Of a stretch of 64,000 bases of DNA, positions 1-9,665 are shown in pieces; the first letter of the stretch is position 1; every line of letters begins with the position of its first letter. This DNA comes from Erythrobacter sp. WG (GTDB lineage Bacteria; Pseudomonadota; Alphaproteobacteria; Sphingomonadales; Sphingomonadaceae), in NCBI RefSeq assembly GCF_026586795.1, contig NZ_JAPFGY010000003.1:102616-166615 (forward strand), given 5' to 3'. A model generated the notes under the pieces. It searched no databases and had not been told where the DNA came from. It saw nothing but the letters and a program-made list of their open reading frames with translations. Both the position numbers and the translations under genes were made by a program.

Positions 1-527
1 CCGCCCTTGCCGGTCACGCGCAGCACCTCGCCCGGGGCCGCATCGCGTGCCGTGAGCGCAAGCGCCTCGGCGATCCGCAGCCCCGCGCCGTAGAGCAGCA
101 GCAGCACCGCCCGGTCGCGCGCGCCGATCCAGTCCGCGCCGGCAATCCCTTCGACCAGCTCCGCGATGTTCACCGCCTCGTCGGGGGTGACGGGGCGGGG
201 CAGGCCCTTCTTGATCCGGGGTCCGCGCAGGCGCGGGGCGCGCGGGTCCGGGTCGCCCGCCTGCGCGCGCGCGAACGCGATGAAGGCCTTGAGCGCCGAT
301 AGCTCGCGCGCGGTGCTGGCATGGCCGAGCCCCTCGGCCCGGCGTGCGGCGAGATGGGCGCGCAGGTCGTGGACCTCGGTGCCGGCAACCGCCGCCCAGT
401 CCGCGCAGCCCCGCGCCGTCACGAGCCTCTGCGCCGCCGCGACATAAGCGCGCACGGTGTGCGGCGAGCGGCGACGGCTCTCGGCCAGATGCGCGCGCCA
501 CGCCGCGACGAGATCGGGCGCGCTCAT
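1..527 (-). CDS. xerC: Tyrosine recombinase XerC (C-terminal part cut by window edge)
   Basis: Site-specific tyrosine recombinase expected to act with XerD at dif to resolve chromosome dimers. Reading down from an ATG at 527, about 175 codons are present before the window edge. They show the N-terminal SAM-like core-binding domain (residues about 5-85) and the beginning of the catalytic domain, with the first catalytic Arg in GAGLRIAEAL and the GKGG loop that carries the catalytic Lys. The remaining His, Arg and Tyr residues lie outside the window. The ATG overlaps the hemW stop (ATGA), so the two are probably translationally coupled. XerD or a phage-type integrase is the alternative; the position directly after hemW and the lack of mobile-element context favour XerC. 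Confidence 0.85.
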   Translation of the reverse strand, partial: MSAPDLVAAWRAHLAESRRRSPHTVRAYVAAAQRLVTARGCADWAAVAGTEVHDLRAHLAARRAEGLGHASTARELSALKAFIAFARAQAGDPDPRAPRLRGPRIKKGLPRPVTPDEAVNIAELVEGIAGADWIGARDRAVLLLLYGAGLRIAEALALTARDAAPGEVLRVTGKG

Positions 528-1675
528 GCCGCGACCAGCGTGTCGGCGACCATTTCGGCAAGCAGCGCGTCGAGCACGCCGCGCCCCGGCGGCGCGACGC
601 CGATCCGCGCCCCTTGCGTCCACATCAACCCGAGACCGCGCAAGCGGGCGAGGGCCCCCTCGTCCACCAACCCTTCGCGCGGCAGGCCGAAGCGCGCGGA
701 GAGCGCGGCAAGGTCCACCCCCTCGGACAGGCGCAGGCCCATCAGCAGGGCCTCGGCGGCCTGATCCGCCACCGCGAGCGGGCGCGCCTCGGCGATCCCG
801 TCGCCCTGCCGTGCCACGGCGGCGAGGAAGTTCTCGGGCTTCTTGTGCCGGACCGTGGCGACGCCCCCGCGCCGCCCGTGCGCGCCCGGACCGATCCCCG
901 CGTAGTCGCGGTAGCGCCAATAGGCGAGGTTGTGGCGGCTTTCCTCGCCGGCGCGCGCATGGTTGCTGGTCTCGTAGGCCGGCAGCCCCGCAGCCGCGGT
1001 CAGCGCCTGTGTGATGTCGAACAGCTCGGCCGCCGCGTCGTCGCCCAGCGGCACGAGCCGCCCCCGCCGCACATCGCTGGCGAACCGCGTGCCGGGCTCG
1101 ATGGTGAGCTGGTAGAGCGAGAGGTGCCCCGTCCCGAAGCCCAGCGCGCGGGTCAGGCGCTCCTCCCACACAGCGGGCGTGTGGCCGGGCAGGGCATAGA
1201 TCATGTCGAAGCTGACCCGCGCGAAATGCGCCTGCGCCGTCCCGAGCGCAGCGAGGGCCTCCTCGGCCCCGTGCAGCCGCCCGAGGAATGCGAGCTCCGC
1301 ATCGTCCAACGACTGCACGCCCAGGGACACGCGGTTGACGCCCGCCGCCGCCAGCCCGGCAAACTTCGCCGCCTCGACCGAGGAGGGGTTGGCCTCGAGC
1401 GTGATCTCGATATCCCGATCGAACCCCCACAGCCGCTCCGCCTCGGCAAGCAGCGCCGCTACCAGCGCGGGCGGCATCAGCGAAGGCGTGCCGCCGCCGA
1501 AGAAGATCGAGGTGAGCGCCTCGCCGCCGGCAACCTCGGCCTCGGCGCGCAGGTCGGCGATCAGCGCGCGCTCCCAAGCGGCGACATCGACGCCCTCGCG
1601 CACGTGCGAGTTGAAGTCGCAATAGGGGCACTTCTTGGCACAGAAGGGCCAGTGGATGTAGAGCGCGCGCGCCAC
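524..1675 (-). CDS. hemW: Radical SAM heme chaperone HemW
   Basis: 383 aa, GTG start. HemW is the coproporphyrinogen-oxidase-like radical SAM protein that handles heme as a chaperone rather than decarboxylating coproporphyrinogen. The N-terminus has the radical SAM cluster Cys12-x3-Cys16-x2-Cys19 followed by Asp-Phe, then the FFGGGTPS glycine-rich SAM-binding motif (about residue 58) and an ETSNHARAG-type C-terminal segment. The protein lacks the long N-terminal extension of true HemN, which fits HemW. It forms an overlapping pair with the downstream xerC (4-bp ATGA overlap). In many proteobacteria hemW lies next to rdgB and rph, as here, although a plus-strand CAP gene intervenes. Confidence 0.92.
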   Translation of the reverse strand: MARALYIHWPFCAKKCPYCDFNSHVREGVDVAAWERALIADLRAEAEVAGGEALTSIFFGGGTPSLMPPALVAALLAEAERLWGFDRDIEITLEANPSSVEAAKFAGLAAAGVNRVSLGVQSLDDAELAFLGRLHGAEEALAALGTAQAHFARVSFDMIYALPGHTPAVWEERLTRALGFGTGHLSLYQLTIEPGTRFASDVRRGRLVPLGDDAAAELFDITQALTAAAGLPAYETSNHARAGEESRHNLAYWRYRDYAGIGPGAHGRRGGVATVRHKKPENFLAAVARQGDGIAEARPLAVADQAAEALLMGLRLSEGVDLAALSARFGLPREGLVDEGALARLRGLGLMWTQGARIGVAPPGRGVLDALLAEMVADTLVAA

Positions 1676-1724
1676 GGGGCTGCTGTTTCAGCCTCGCTTA
1701 ACCGGCGGCGGATAGTTCATCGTC

Positions 1725-2285
1725 ATGTTCCGTGTCCGTCCCGTGACCCTGCTGGCGTGTCTTGGTGGCCTCGGCCTCTCTATGGCAGCGGCGCCCGCGC
1801 TGCCGCAAGCCTCGCGCGTCGCCTTGCCGGTGGAGCGAGAGGCGCTGGCCGCGCACAACATGGCCCGCGTCGAGGCGGGCGCGGTGCCGCTGATATGGAG
1901 CGAAAGGCTCGCCCGCGACGCGCAAGGTTGGGCCGACGGCCTCGCCGCGCAAGGCCGCTTCGACCACGCCCCGCCCGGACAGCGCCGCGGGCAGGGCGAG
2001 AACCTGTGGCGCGGCACGCGCGGGCGGTGGTCGGTAGAGGCGATGATCGGCTTCTTCCTCGACGAGCGGCGCTTCTTCCGCGCGGGCACCTTCCCCGATA
2101 TCTCCGCGACCGGGCGCTGGAGCGATGTGGGGCACTATTCGCAGATCATCTGGCCCGATACCCGCGAGGTCGGCTGCGCGCTCGCCCGCACCCCTTCGGA
2201 CGAGGTGCTGGTGTGCCGCTACTGGCCTGCCGGCAACGTCTGGGGCCAGCGCATCGAAGCCCGCCCGCGGCTGTCCCGGCGCTGA
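1725..2285 (+). CDS. Exported CAP (SCP/PR-1) domain protein
   Basis: 186 aa. An N-terminal signal peptide (a hydrophobic stretch ending around Ala-Ala-Ala-Pro-Ala-Leu, residues 5-27) is followed by a single CAP domain. Diagnostic features are the AHNMARVEAG helix, GENLW, the SDVGHYSQIIWPDTREVGCA block with the CAP cavity His/Glu residues, and VCRYWPAGNVWGQ near the C-terminus. Bacterial CAP proteins are secreted or periplasmic with poorly defined roles (lipid binding, protease or adhesion have been proposed). It stands alone on the plus strand and ends 3 bp before the rdgB stop, so the two transcripts converge without a spacer. The substrate cannot be predicted. Confidence 0.88.
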   Translation: MFRVRPVTLLACLGGLGLSMAAAPALPQASRVALPVEREALAAHNMARVEAGAVPLIWSERLARDAQGWADGLAAQGRFDHAPPGQRRGQGENLWRGTRGRWSVEAMIGFFLDERRFFRAGTFPDISATGRWSDVGHYSQIIWPDTREVGCALARTPSDEVLVCRYWPAGNVWGQRIEARPRLSRR

Positions 2286-2288
2286 GGC

Positions 2289-2918
2289 TCAGGCGCCGAA
2301 CTGCTCCGCGACCAGCTTGGCAAAGGCGTCGGCGCGGTGGCTGATGGCGTGCTTTTCCTCCGGCGCGATCTCGGCGAAGGTCTCGCTGCGCCCATTGGGG
2401 ATGAACACCGGATCGTAGCCGAAGCCCAATGTTCCGCGCGGCGGCCAGGTCAGCGAGCCATCGCAACGCCCCTCGTAGATCGCGTATTCGCCATCCGGCC
2501 AGGCAATGGCGAGGACGCAGTGGAAGGCGGCGGTGCGGTCAACCTCGGGGCCCTTCTCGGCAAGCAGCCCCTCGACCTTGCCCATCGCCATGTACCAGTC
2601 GCGCCCCGGTGCGCCCTCGAACCACTGCCGCTCGGCCCAGTCGGCGGTGTAGACGCCGGGGCGGCCGTCGAGCGCGGCGACGCTGAGGCCGCTGTCGTCG
2701 GCGAGCGCCGCCAGCCCCGACGCCTCCGCCGCCGCGCGCGCCTTGAGGAGCGCGTTCTGCGTGAAGGTGGTGCCGGTCTCGGCCGGCTCTGGCAGGCCCA
2801 GCGATCCTGCCGATAGGCACTTGACGCCATAGGGCTCGAACAGCGCCGAGATTTCCTTCAGCTTGCCCGCATTGTGCGTGGCGATCACCAGCGAGCCGGA
2901 GCCGAGCTTGCGGGTCAT
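2289..2918 (-). CDS. rdgB: XTP/dITP pyrophosphatase (RdgB/HAM1 family)
   Basis: 209 aa. Hydrolyses non-canonical purine nucleoside triphosphates (XTP, dITP, ITP) to monophosphates and PPi, keeping deaminated purines out of DNA and RNA. Family motifs are clear: VIATHNAGK at residues 11-19, LADDSGL in the active site, [10 protein letters not shown], and the C-terminal [11 protein letters not shown] and SHRADAF blocks. Length is normal for the family (about 200 aa). The ATG overlaps the stop of rph in an ATGA arrangement, so rph and rdgB form a coupled operon, a common pairing in alphaproteobacteria. Confidence 0.95.
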   Translation of the reverse strand: MTRKLGSGSLVIATHNAGKLKEISALFEPYGVKCLSAGSLGLPEPAETGTTFTQNALLKARAAAEASGLAALADDSGLSVAALDGRPGVYTADWAERQWFEGAPGRDWYMAMGKVEGLLAEKGPEVDRTAAFHCVLAIAWPDGEYAIYEGRCDGSLTWPPRGTLGFGYDPVFIPNGRSETFAEIAPEEKHAISHRADAFAKLVAEQFGA

Positions 2919-3628
2919 TTCACCGCGTCCGCTTGCGCGGCGAAGATGCGGTCGCAGCCGATCCGGGCAAGGCGCAGGAGGCGCAGCAGGCCCTCCTCGT
3001 CATAGGTCGCGCCTTCCGCGGTCGCCTGCACCTCGGCAATCTTGCCGCCCGACAGGAGCACGAAATTGCCGTCGGCCTCGGCGTTCGAATCCTCGTCGTA
3101 GTCAAGGTCGAGCACCGGCGTGCCCTTGTAGATGCCGCAGGAGATGCCTGCGACCTGTGCGGTGATCGGGTCGTGCTTGATGTCGCCCGAGGCCATCAGG
3201 CCGTTGACCGCAAGCCGCAGTGCGATCCACGCGCCCGAGATCGCCGCGGTCCGCGTGCCGCCGTCGGCCTGGATGACGTCGCAATCGAGGGTGATCTGCC
3301 GCTCGCCGAGCTTCTGCAAGTCTACGACGGCGCGCAAGCTCCGCCCGATCAGCCGCTGGATTTCCTGCGTGCGGCCCGACTGCTTGCCCTTGGCCGCCTC
3401 GCGTGCCCCGCGGGTGTGGGTGGCGCGCGGGAGCATCGAATATTCGCCCGTCACCCAGCCTTCGCCCTTGCCCCGCAGCCACGGCGGCACGCCCTTCTCG
3501 ACGCTCGCGGTGCACAGCACCTTGGTATCGCCGAAGCCGATCAGCACCGAGCCTTCCGCGTGGCGGGTAAAGCCGGTCTCAATCGTGATGGCGCGCATCT
3601 CGTCGGGCGCGCGTCCGGATGGGCGCAT
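2915..3628 (-). CDS. rph: Ribonuclease PH
   Basis: 237 aa. Phosphorolytic 3'-5' exoribonuclease that trims tRNA 3' ends. The N-terminal [31 protein letters not shown], the phosphate-binding [18 protein letters not shown] region and [17 protein letters not shown] are all typical. Length matches the family (about 238 aa), so it is presumably active. It begins an rph-rdgB unit. The upstream gap to the divergent hrcA carries a palindromic repeat (3651-3732) and must hold promoters for both directions. Confidence 0.96.
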   Translation of the reverse strand: MRPSGRAPDEMRAITIETGFTRHAEGSVLIGFGDTKVLCTASVEKGVPPWLRGKGEGWVTGEYSMLPRATHTRGAREAAKGKQSGRTQEIQRLIGRSLRAVVDLQKLGERQITLDCDVIQADGGTRTAAISGAWIALRLAVNGLMASGDIKHDPITAQVAGISCGIYKGTPVLDLDYDEDSNAEADGNFVLLSGGKIAEVQATAEGATYDEEGLLRLLRLARIGCDRIFAAQADAVK

Positions 3629-3650
3629 GGGTCTGTTCCTTTGATCCGAT

Positions 3651-3732
3651 CGCCCTGAGCTTGTCGAAGGGCTGCTTTTCTCTTGGCAAGCCGCGCTAGA
3701 AGAAAGTGCAGGCCTCGGGCAAGCTCAGGCCG
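3651..3732. repeat. Palindromic repeat between rph and hrcA
   Basis: Left arm CGCCCTGAGCTTGTCGAAGG (3651-3670) is imperfectly complementary to CCTCGGGCAAGCTCAGGCCG (3713-3732), with a 42-bp middle. The core GAGCTTGTCGAAGGG / CAAGCTCAGG is, from general experience, a common dispersed intergenic palindrome in sphingomonad genomes; copy number here cannot be measured from one window. It sits in the divergent rph/hrcA promoter region and may form a hairpin in either transcript. Confidence 0.6.
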
Positions 3733-3775
3733 AACGGAAATTGAGGGTGGCGCGAAAATTCTCTAGCCTGTCGCC

Positions 3776-4819
3776 ATGACCTCGCTCCCCGTCACCGAAC
3801 TCACGAGCCGCGCGCGCGACATCTTCCAGCGCGTGGTCGAGGAATATATCGCCAGCGGGCAACCGGTCGGCTCCAAGACGCTGGCGGCGGACGGGACGCT
3901 CAACTTGTCGCCCGCCTCGATCCGTAGCGTCCTGGCGGACCTCGAGATGCTCGGCCTGCTCGCCGCGCCGCACACCAGCGCGGGGCGGATGCCGACCGAT
4001 GCGGGGCTGCGCATTTTCGTCGACGGGATGATGCGCGTCGCCGAGCCCACGCGCGAGGAGCAGGCCGCAATCGAGGCGCGCCTCGCCGAGGCCGGGCCCG
4101 TCGAGGCGGCGCTGAAGCAGGCTTCGGCGATCCTCTCCGACCTCTCGGGCGCGGCGGGCATGGTGCTGGTCGCCCCGCGCGAGCAGCGCCTTGCGCAGTT
4201 CTCCCTCGTCGACCTCGGGCAGGGCCGCGCGCTCGCGGTGCTGGTGGGGGAGGACGGCGCGGTCGAGAACCGGGTGCTGACGATCGGCGGCGCGCTCAGC
4301 CACGCGGCGCTCGAAGCGGCGTCCAACTACATCACCGCGCGCCTCGCCGGGCGCACCCTTGCCGAGGCGGCGCAGGCGATGCGGGCGGAAATCGCCGCCG
4401 GCCGCTCGCAGCTCGACGATGCCTCGCGCGATCTCGTCGAGCGCGGCCTTGCGGTGTGGAGCGAGGATGCCGCCGCGCGCCCCGTGCTGATCGTGCGCGG
4501 CGCGGCGAACCTCCTCGACGAGGCGGCCTTGGGCGATATCGAGCGGGTGCGGATGCTGCTCGAAGACCTCGAGAACAAGCAGTCGGTCGCCGAACTCCTC
4601 GATTCGGCGCGCGAAGCGGACGCGACGCGCATCTTCATCGGCTCCGAGAACCGCCTGTTTGCCCTCAGCGGCTCCAGCGTCATCGCCTCGCCCTATCGCG
4701 ACCGCGAGGGGCGGGTGGTCGGCGTGCTGGGCGTGATCGGGCCGACGAGGTTGAATTACGCCCGTGTTGTCCCCATGGTGGACCTCACCGCCCGATCGCT
4801 GGGCAAGCTTATCGCTTGA
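3776..4819 (+). CDS. hrcA: Heat-inducible transcription repressor HrcA
   Basis: 347 aa. Represses class I heat-shock operons by binding CIRCE inverted repeats; its activity depends on GroEL. The N-terminal winged helix (residues about 5-75) includes RDIFQRVVEEYIASGQPVGSK and SPASIRSVLADLEMLG, followed by the wing SAGRMPTDAG. The C-terminal HrcA domain contains IFIGSENRLF and a final GVIGPTRLNYARVVPMVD block. It lies 17 bp upstream of grpE, so the two are probably co-transcribed. I see no CIRCE-like inverted repeat in this window, so its targets (usually groESL) must lie elsewhere. Confidence 0.96.
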   Translation: MTSLPVTELTSRARDIFQRVVEEYIASGQPVGSKTLAADGTLNLSPASIRSVLADLEMLGLLAAPHTSAGRMPTDAGLRIFVDGMMRVAEPTREEQAAIEARLAEAGPVEAALKQASAILSDLSGAAGMVLVAPREQRLAQFSLVDLGQGRALAVLVGEDGAVENRVLTIGGALSHAALEAASNYITARLAGRTLAEAAQAMRAEIAAGRSQLDDASRDLVERGLAVWSEDAAARPVLIVRGAANLLDEAALGDIERVRMLLEDLENKQSVAELLDSAREADATRIFIGSENRLFALSGSSVIASPYRDREGRVVGVLGVIGPTRLNYARVVPMVDLTARSLGKLIA

Positions 4820-4836
4820 ATGGAAAGCCACACGAC

Positions 4837-5412
4837 ATGACCGAGAACGACAAGCCGCTGGATCAGGCGGTGGAAGACGAATTGAAGGGCGTGCCCGAGC
4901 ATCTGCGCGAAGGCGCCGATGACAGCACGGGCGAGGCCTTCGGCGAGGCGCTCGCCGGGCTGAAGCGCGATCTGGAGGCCGCGCGGCAGGAGGTGCTTTA
5001 CGCCCAGGCCGAGACGCAGAACGTGCGCCGCCGGCTCGAGCGCGAGAAGGACGAGGCGCGCGCCTATGCCGCGACCGGTTTTGCCCGCGACATCCTCTCG
5101 GTCGCCGACAACCTGTCGCGTGCGATCGAGGCGATTCCGGAAAGCCTGCGCGCCGATGACAGCATGAAGGGCCTCGTCACCGGGCTCGAGGCGACCCAGC
5201 GCGAGATCGAGAAGGTTTTCGCCGGCCACGGCATCACCCGCATCGCGGCGGTCGGCCTGCCGCTCGATCCCAACCAGCACCAGGCGATGATCGAGGTGCC
5301 CTCGGCCGATCACGAACCGGGCACGGTGGTCTCGGAGATGCAATCGGGCTGGATGATCAAGGACCGCCTGCTGCGCGCCGCGATGGTGGCGGTGGCGAGA
5401 AAGCCCGACTGA
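4837..5412 (+). CDS. grpE: Nucleotide exchange factor GrpE
   Basis: 191 aa. Promotes ADP release from DnaK. The N-terminal acidic tail and long coiled-coil helix (AQAETQNVRRRLEREKDEARAYA, about residues 48-70) lead to the beta domain with the family signature near the C-terminus (LDPNQHQAMIEV, GTVVSEMQSGWMIKDRLLR). The ATG at 4837 was chosen because the signature-free open frame continuing upstream lies inside hrcA; the start is 17 bp after the hrcA stop. Together with dnaK and dnaJ downstream it completes the Hsp70 machine, although four unrelated genes separate it from dnaK. Confidence 0.95.
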   Translation: MTENDKPLDQAVEDELKGVPEHLREGADDSTGEAFGEALAGLKRDLEAARQEVLYAQAETQNVRRRLEREKDEARAYAATGFARDILSVADNLSRAIEAIPESLRADDSMKGLVTGLEATQREIEKVFAGHGITRIAAVGLPLDPNQHQAMIEVPSADHEPGTVVSEMQSGWMIKDRLLRAAMVAVARKPD

Positions 5413-5503
5413 CGGTCGCGTTCGCGCCGAGCGCCACCTGAGGCGGGGCGAGCCGCGGAACATCGCGGGGTTGCCTGCGGTTGATCCAGCACATGATCAA
5501 CCC

Positions 5504-5510
5504 AAGGAGA
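5504..5510 (+). promoter_or_regulatory. Strong ribosome binding site deciding the lipoprotein start
   Basis: AAGGAGA is placed 6 bp before the ATG at 5517. This supports 5517 over the in-frame upstream ATG at 5493, and the resulting protein starts with a compact lipoprotein signal peptide. Confidence 0.7.
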
Positions 5511-5516
5511 TTCCTC

Positions 5517-5783
5517 ATGACGAACCGCTTCATGGCCGCCGCCGTCGGCCTGACCGCATCGCTATCGCTCGGCGCCTGCGCGTCCAACTACGCCGGTGAA
5601 GGCGCGCTTGCCGGTGCGGCTGCCGGCGCGGCGGTCGGCGCGGTCACCGGCGGCGACATCGGCACCGGCGCCGCGATCGGCGCTGCAGCGGGTGCGGCCG
5701 GCGGCACGCTCATCCGCAAGAATGACGGGCGCTGCTACCGTGTCGACAACCGCGGGCGCGAGCGCCGCGTGAGCTGCCGCTGA
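5517..5783 (+). CDS. Glycine-zipper outer-membrane lipoprotein
   Basis: 88 aa. A short signal peptide ends in the lipobox LGAC with Cys21 as the lipidated residue. It is followed by a glycine-zipper stretch (residues about 27-65, repeated GAAAGAAVG and GAAIGAAAG units) and a small C-terminal segment with two Cys (GRCYRVDNRG, VSCR). This resembles the SlyB/OmpA-associated 17-kDa-antigen type of small envelope lipoproteins (glycine zipper 2TM). Role unknown; such proteins are usually envelope-stress or membrane-integrity factors. It lies between grpE and a convergent membrane protein gene and has its own strong Shine-Dalgarno. Confidence 0.85.
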   Translation: MTNRFMAAAVGLTASLSLGACASNYAGEGALAGAAAGAAVGAVTGGDIGTGAAIGAAAGAAGGTLIRKNDGRCYRVDNRGRERRVSCR

Positions 5784-5835
5784 CGGGAGCGGACAGGGCG
5801 GGGTGGTGCAAGCCGTCCCGCTATCCTTGCAGCGA

Positions 5836-5870
5836 TGACGGGCAGGTGGCGATCGGCCGCCTGCCCGTCA
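5836..5870. terminator. Hairpin between convergent genes, probable bidirectional terminator
   Basis: A 15-bp stem (5836-5850 with 5856-5870, a single T/G mismatch) closes a 5-nt loop. It begins at the stop codon of the minus-strand membrane gene and lies 53 bp beyond the plus-strand lipoprotein stop. A clear U-tract is missing, so termination strength is uncertain. Confidence 0.5.
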
Positions 5871-6437
5871 TTGCACATAGACCGCCAGATAGCGTCCGAT
5901 GAGCAGCACCAGAACGACCAGGCTCGCACGCCGCCCGCGAACCGCTGCCCCCGCCAGCATCAACGCCGCCAACACCCCGGTCAGCACCAGATTTGTCGGT
6001 GTGATCAGGCGCGAAAGTTCCGGGACCGAGAGCAGGAACGCCCACTGCACCGCCACCATCACCAGCAGCATCATGAACACCACCCGCCGCACCCGGAAGA
6101 AATGCGTGTCGAGTTCGGTGAAGGTCTCCGGGTCGCTGGGAAACACGAGACGGCTTGCGAGGAAATAGGCGCTCGAGAAGACCACGACGCCGAGCACCGT
6201 CGTGCGGTTGGCCGCGACGTGATCCTGCACCGACCACGCGAACAGCCAGAAGGACAGAAGGTCGAGGATCACGAACAGCGCGAGCAGCGGGGTCAGCCAC
6301 CCGACCGAGAAAGCCCGGTCGTCGCCGCTGCGCGACAGCTTGAATTCGAGCGTTCGCCCGAGCCCGGTGAGCAGTTCGACCAGCGACAGGCCGAGCACCA
6401 GGCTGTAGAGGACGAAGACGAACTCGAACTCGCTCAT
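5868..6437 (-). CDS. Six-helix integral membrane protein, unknown function
   Basis: 189 aa. About six hydrophobic segments are visible: FVLYSLVLGLSLVELL, WLTPLLALFVILDLLSFWLF, TVLGVVVFSSAYFLA, VVFMMLLVMVAVQWAFLL, LVLTGVLAALMLAGAA and LVVLVLLIGRYLAVYV. I do not recognise a named family; similar small hydrophobic proteins are common and uncharacterised in sphingomonads. Its ATG overlaps the stop of the upstream HExxH protein (ATGA), so both are translated from one message. An acidic patch (DPETFTELDTHFF) lies between the third and fourth helices. Confidence 0.75.
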   Translation of the reverse strand: MSEFEFVFVLYSLVLGLSLVELLTGLGRTLEFKLSRSGDDRAFSVGWLTPLLALFVILDLLSFWLFAWSVQDHVAANRTTVLGVVVFSSAYFLASRLVFPSDPETFTELDTHFFRVRRVVFMMLLVMVAVQWAFLLSVPELSRLITPTNLVLTGVLAALMLAGAAVRGRRASLVVLVLLIGRYLAVYVQ

Positions 6438-6859
6438 GCGGCGACGGCTCCGGGGAAGGCGACGAGGCCTTCGTAGGCGCCCGGATCGGCGATCCCGGCC
6501 AGCTTCGCCCCGTTCCGCAACAGGAAGGCATGGCGCACGATCTCGGCCTGCTGTTCGAGCCCGTAGCGCGCCAGCGGCCAGCCCGGCTTGAGCGCGTAAT
6601 CGTAGCGACAGAAAGGGTGGCGCCGCAGAACGAGATGCCAGCGCCCCAGTTGCTGTGCCTGCCACACATGGGTCATCTCGTGGATGAAGTGCCCTTGAGA
6701 ATCGAGCGGGGCGGCGGCGAAGTCGTCGCAATAATGCGGCGCTTGCGGGTGGAAATGAAGGTGGCCCATGGGTGCCATCGTCACCCCGCGCGGTTGCAGC
6801 GGGAAGAACTTGCGGCGCCTCACCGTGACGCGCGCATAGTCGATGGCGGTGCCGAACAC
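6434..6859 (-). CDS. Small HExxH-type protein (Vgr-related, putative metallopeptidase fold)
   Basis: 141 aa from a GTG at 6859. A central HEMTHVWQ motif (HExxH) resembles a zinc-metalloprotease helix and is preceded by the conserved-looking FFPLQPRGVTMAPMGHLHFHP. I recall such proteins being annotated as Vgr-related in sphingomonads; proteolytic activity is unproven. The frame stays open upstream, reading ARPLTGGEVALARTV, which also looks family-like. No ATG, GTG or TTG exists between 6860 and 6960, so the true N-terminus may start at a non-standard codon or farther upstream. It is coupled to the membrane gene downstream and follows the copper chaperone gene. Confidence 0.7.
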   Translation of the reverse strand: MFGTAIDYARVTVRRRKFFPLQPRGVTMAPMGHLHFHPQAPHYCDDFAAAPLDSQGHFIHEMTHVWQAQQLGRWHLVLRRHPFCRYDYALKPGWPLARYGLEQQAEIVRHAFLLRNGAKLAGIADPGAYEGLVAFPGAVAA

Positions 6860-6960
6860 CGTCCGGGCGAGAGCAACCTCGCCGCCCGTCAGCGGCCGCG
6901 CGCCCCCGACCGGGCAGGGGGCGACCGCGGCGGGCAGGCCGGTCCCGTCAAGCGCGGGCC

Positions 6961-7482
6961 TCAGCGCTCGTCCCCGGCCGCCCGCACCGGCGCCTCGAGC
7001 GTCTTGCTGCTGCCGTCGGAGAGGGTCAGCGTCAGCTTCGCCGTCGCGCCCGGCGTCAGGGCGCTGCCCGGATCCATCGCCATGACGTGCAGCCCGCCCG
7101 GCGCGAAGCTGACCGGCGCACTCGTGGCAAGCGCCACCTTGTCGGCCATCACCATCTGCATCTTGCCGGCGTTCTCGGCATAGTCGTGGATCATCGTCAT
7201 CCCGGCGCCCTCGATCGCGACGCCGGTAAGGCTCACGCCGTCGGCGCCGCTGTAGGCGAGGTCGAAATAGGCCGCTGCCGGGTTGCCCGCGACGGGGGCG
7301 AGCACCACGCGGGCGTTGCTGACGGTCAGCGCGTCCGCCGCCGGCGCCCCGGCCTGTGCCCCCGCCTCGGTCCCGGCCTCGGCCTGCTGGGCAGGCGCAT
7401 CGCTGCCCCCCGAACAGGCGGAAAGAAGCGGCAGCAGGGCAGCGGCGAGGGCCACCGGGAGGGCGCGGGGGAGGGAAATCAC
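6961..7482 (-). CDS. Copper chaperone PCu(A)C domain lipoprotein
   Basis: 173 aa, GTG start preceded by AAGGAGA (on the minus strand, 7491-7497). The signal peptide ends in LLSAC (Cys23), predicting a lipoprotein, followed by a Ala/Gly-rich linker and the PCu(A)C domain (residues about 55-160). The copper-binding signature, His/Met-x10-Met-x21-His-x-Met, is represented by MIHDYAENAGKMQMV and GGLHVMAM. The family delivers Cu(I) to the CuA site of cytochrome c oxidase in the periplasm. It is divergent from dnaK, with which it shares the intergenic region. Confidence 0.9.
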   Translation of the reverse strand: MISLPRALPVALAAALLPLLSACSGGSDAPAQQAEAGTEAGAQAGAPAADALTVSNARVVLAPVAGNPAAAYFDLAYSGADGVSLTGVAIEGAGMTMIHDYAENAGKMQMVMADKVALATSAPVSFAPGGLHVMAMDPGSALTPGATAKLTLTLSDGSSKTLEAPVRAAGDER

Positions 7483-7531
7483 GGGAACTGTCTCCTTGTG
7501 GAAAGCGTGCCGAAACTAGAGGCGCGGCTCT

Positions 7532-7560
7532 CTTGTGCCAAGCGAAAGCACACCTATATC
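7532..7560 (+). promoter_or_regulatory. Predicted RpoH (sigma-32) heat-shock promoter for dnaK
   Basis: CTTG at 7532-7535 and CCTATAT at 7553-7559 are separated by 17 bp, matching the alphaproteobacterial RpoH pattern CTTG-N17/18-CYTATNT. It lies about 90 bp upstream of the dnaK ATG at 7652. No CIRCE element is seen, so dnaK control is probably through RpoH rather than HrcA. Confidence 0.65.
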
Positions 7561-7651
7561 GCCCTCACAAACGAGCCGCCAAGGTGCTTTGCCGGGTCCC
7601 GGGAAGCCGACGGCAGCGGTGTCCAACAATGTCCTTATGGATGGGGAAACA

Positions 7652-9574
<1,923 letters not shown>

Positions 9575-9665
9575 GGCCCCGATGCAACCCAGCGTCCCGC
9601 CGCAGCGCCCGGAGCACCCCTCCGGCGCGGCGGCGGGCGGTGGCAACGGGGAATAGGTCACGACC

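Noticed and set aside
344..2344. Plus-strand open frame across hemW and the CAP gene
   Set aside because: Arg/Pro-rich product with no motifs; hemW on the other strand is clearly the real gene.
3629..3775. CIRCE operator upstream of hrcA
   Set aside because: No TTAGCACTC / GAGTGCTAA pair with a 9-bp spacer is seen; only the unrelated palindrome with GAGCTTG arms.
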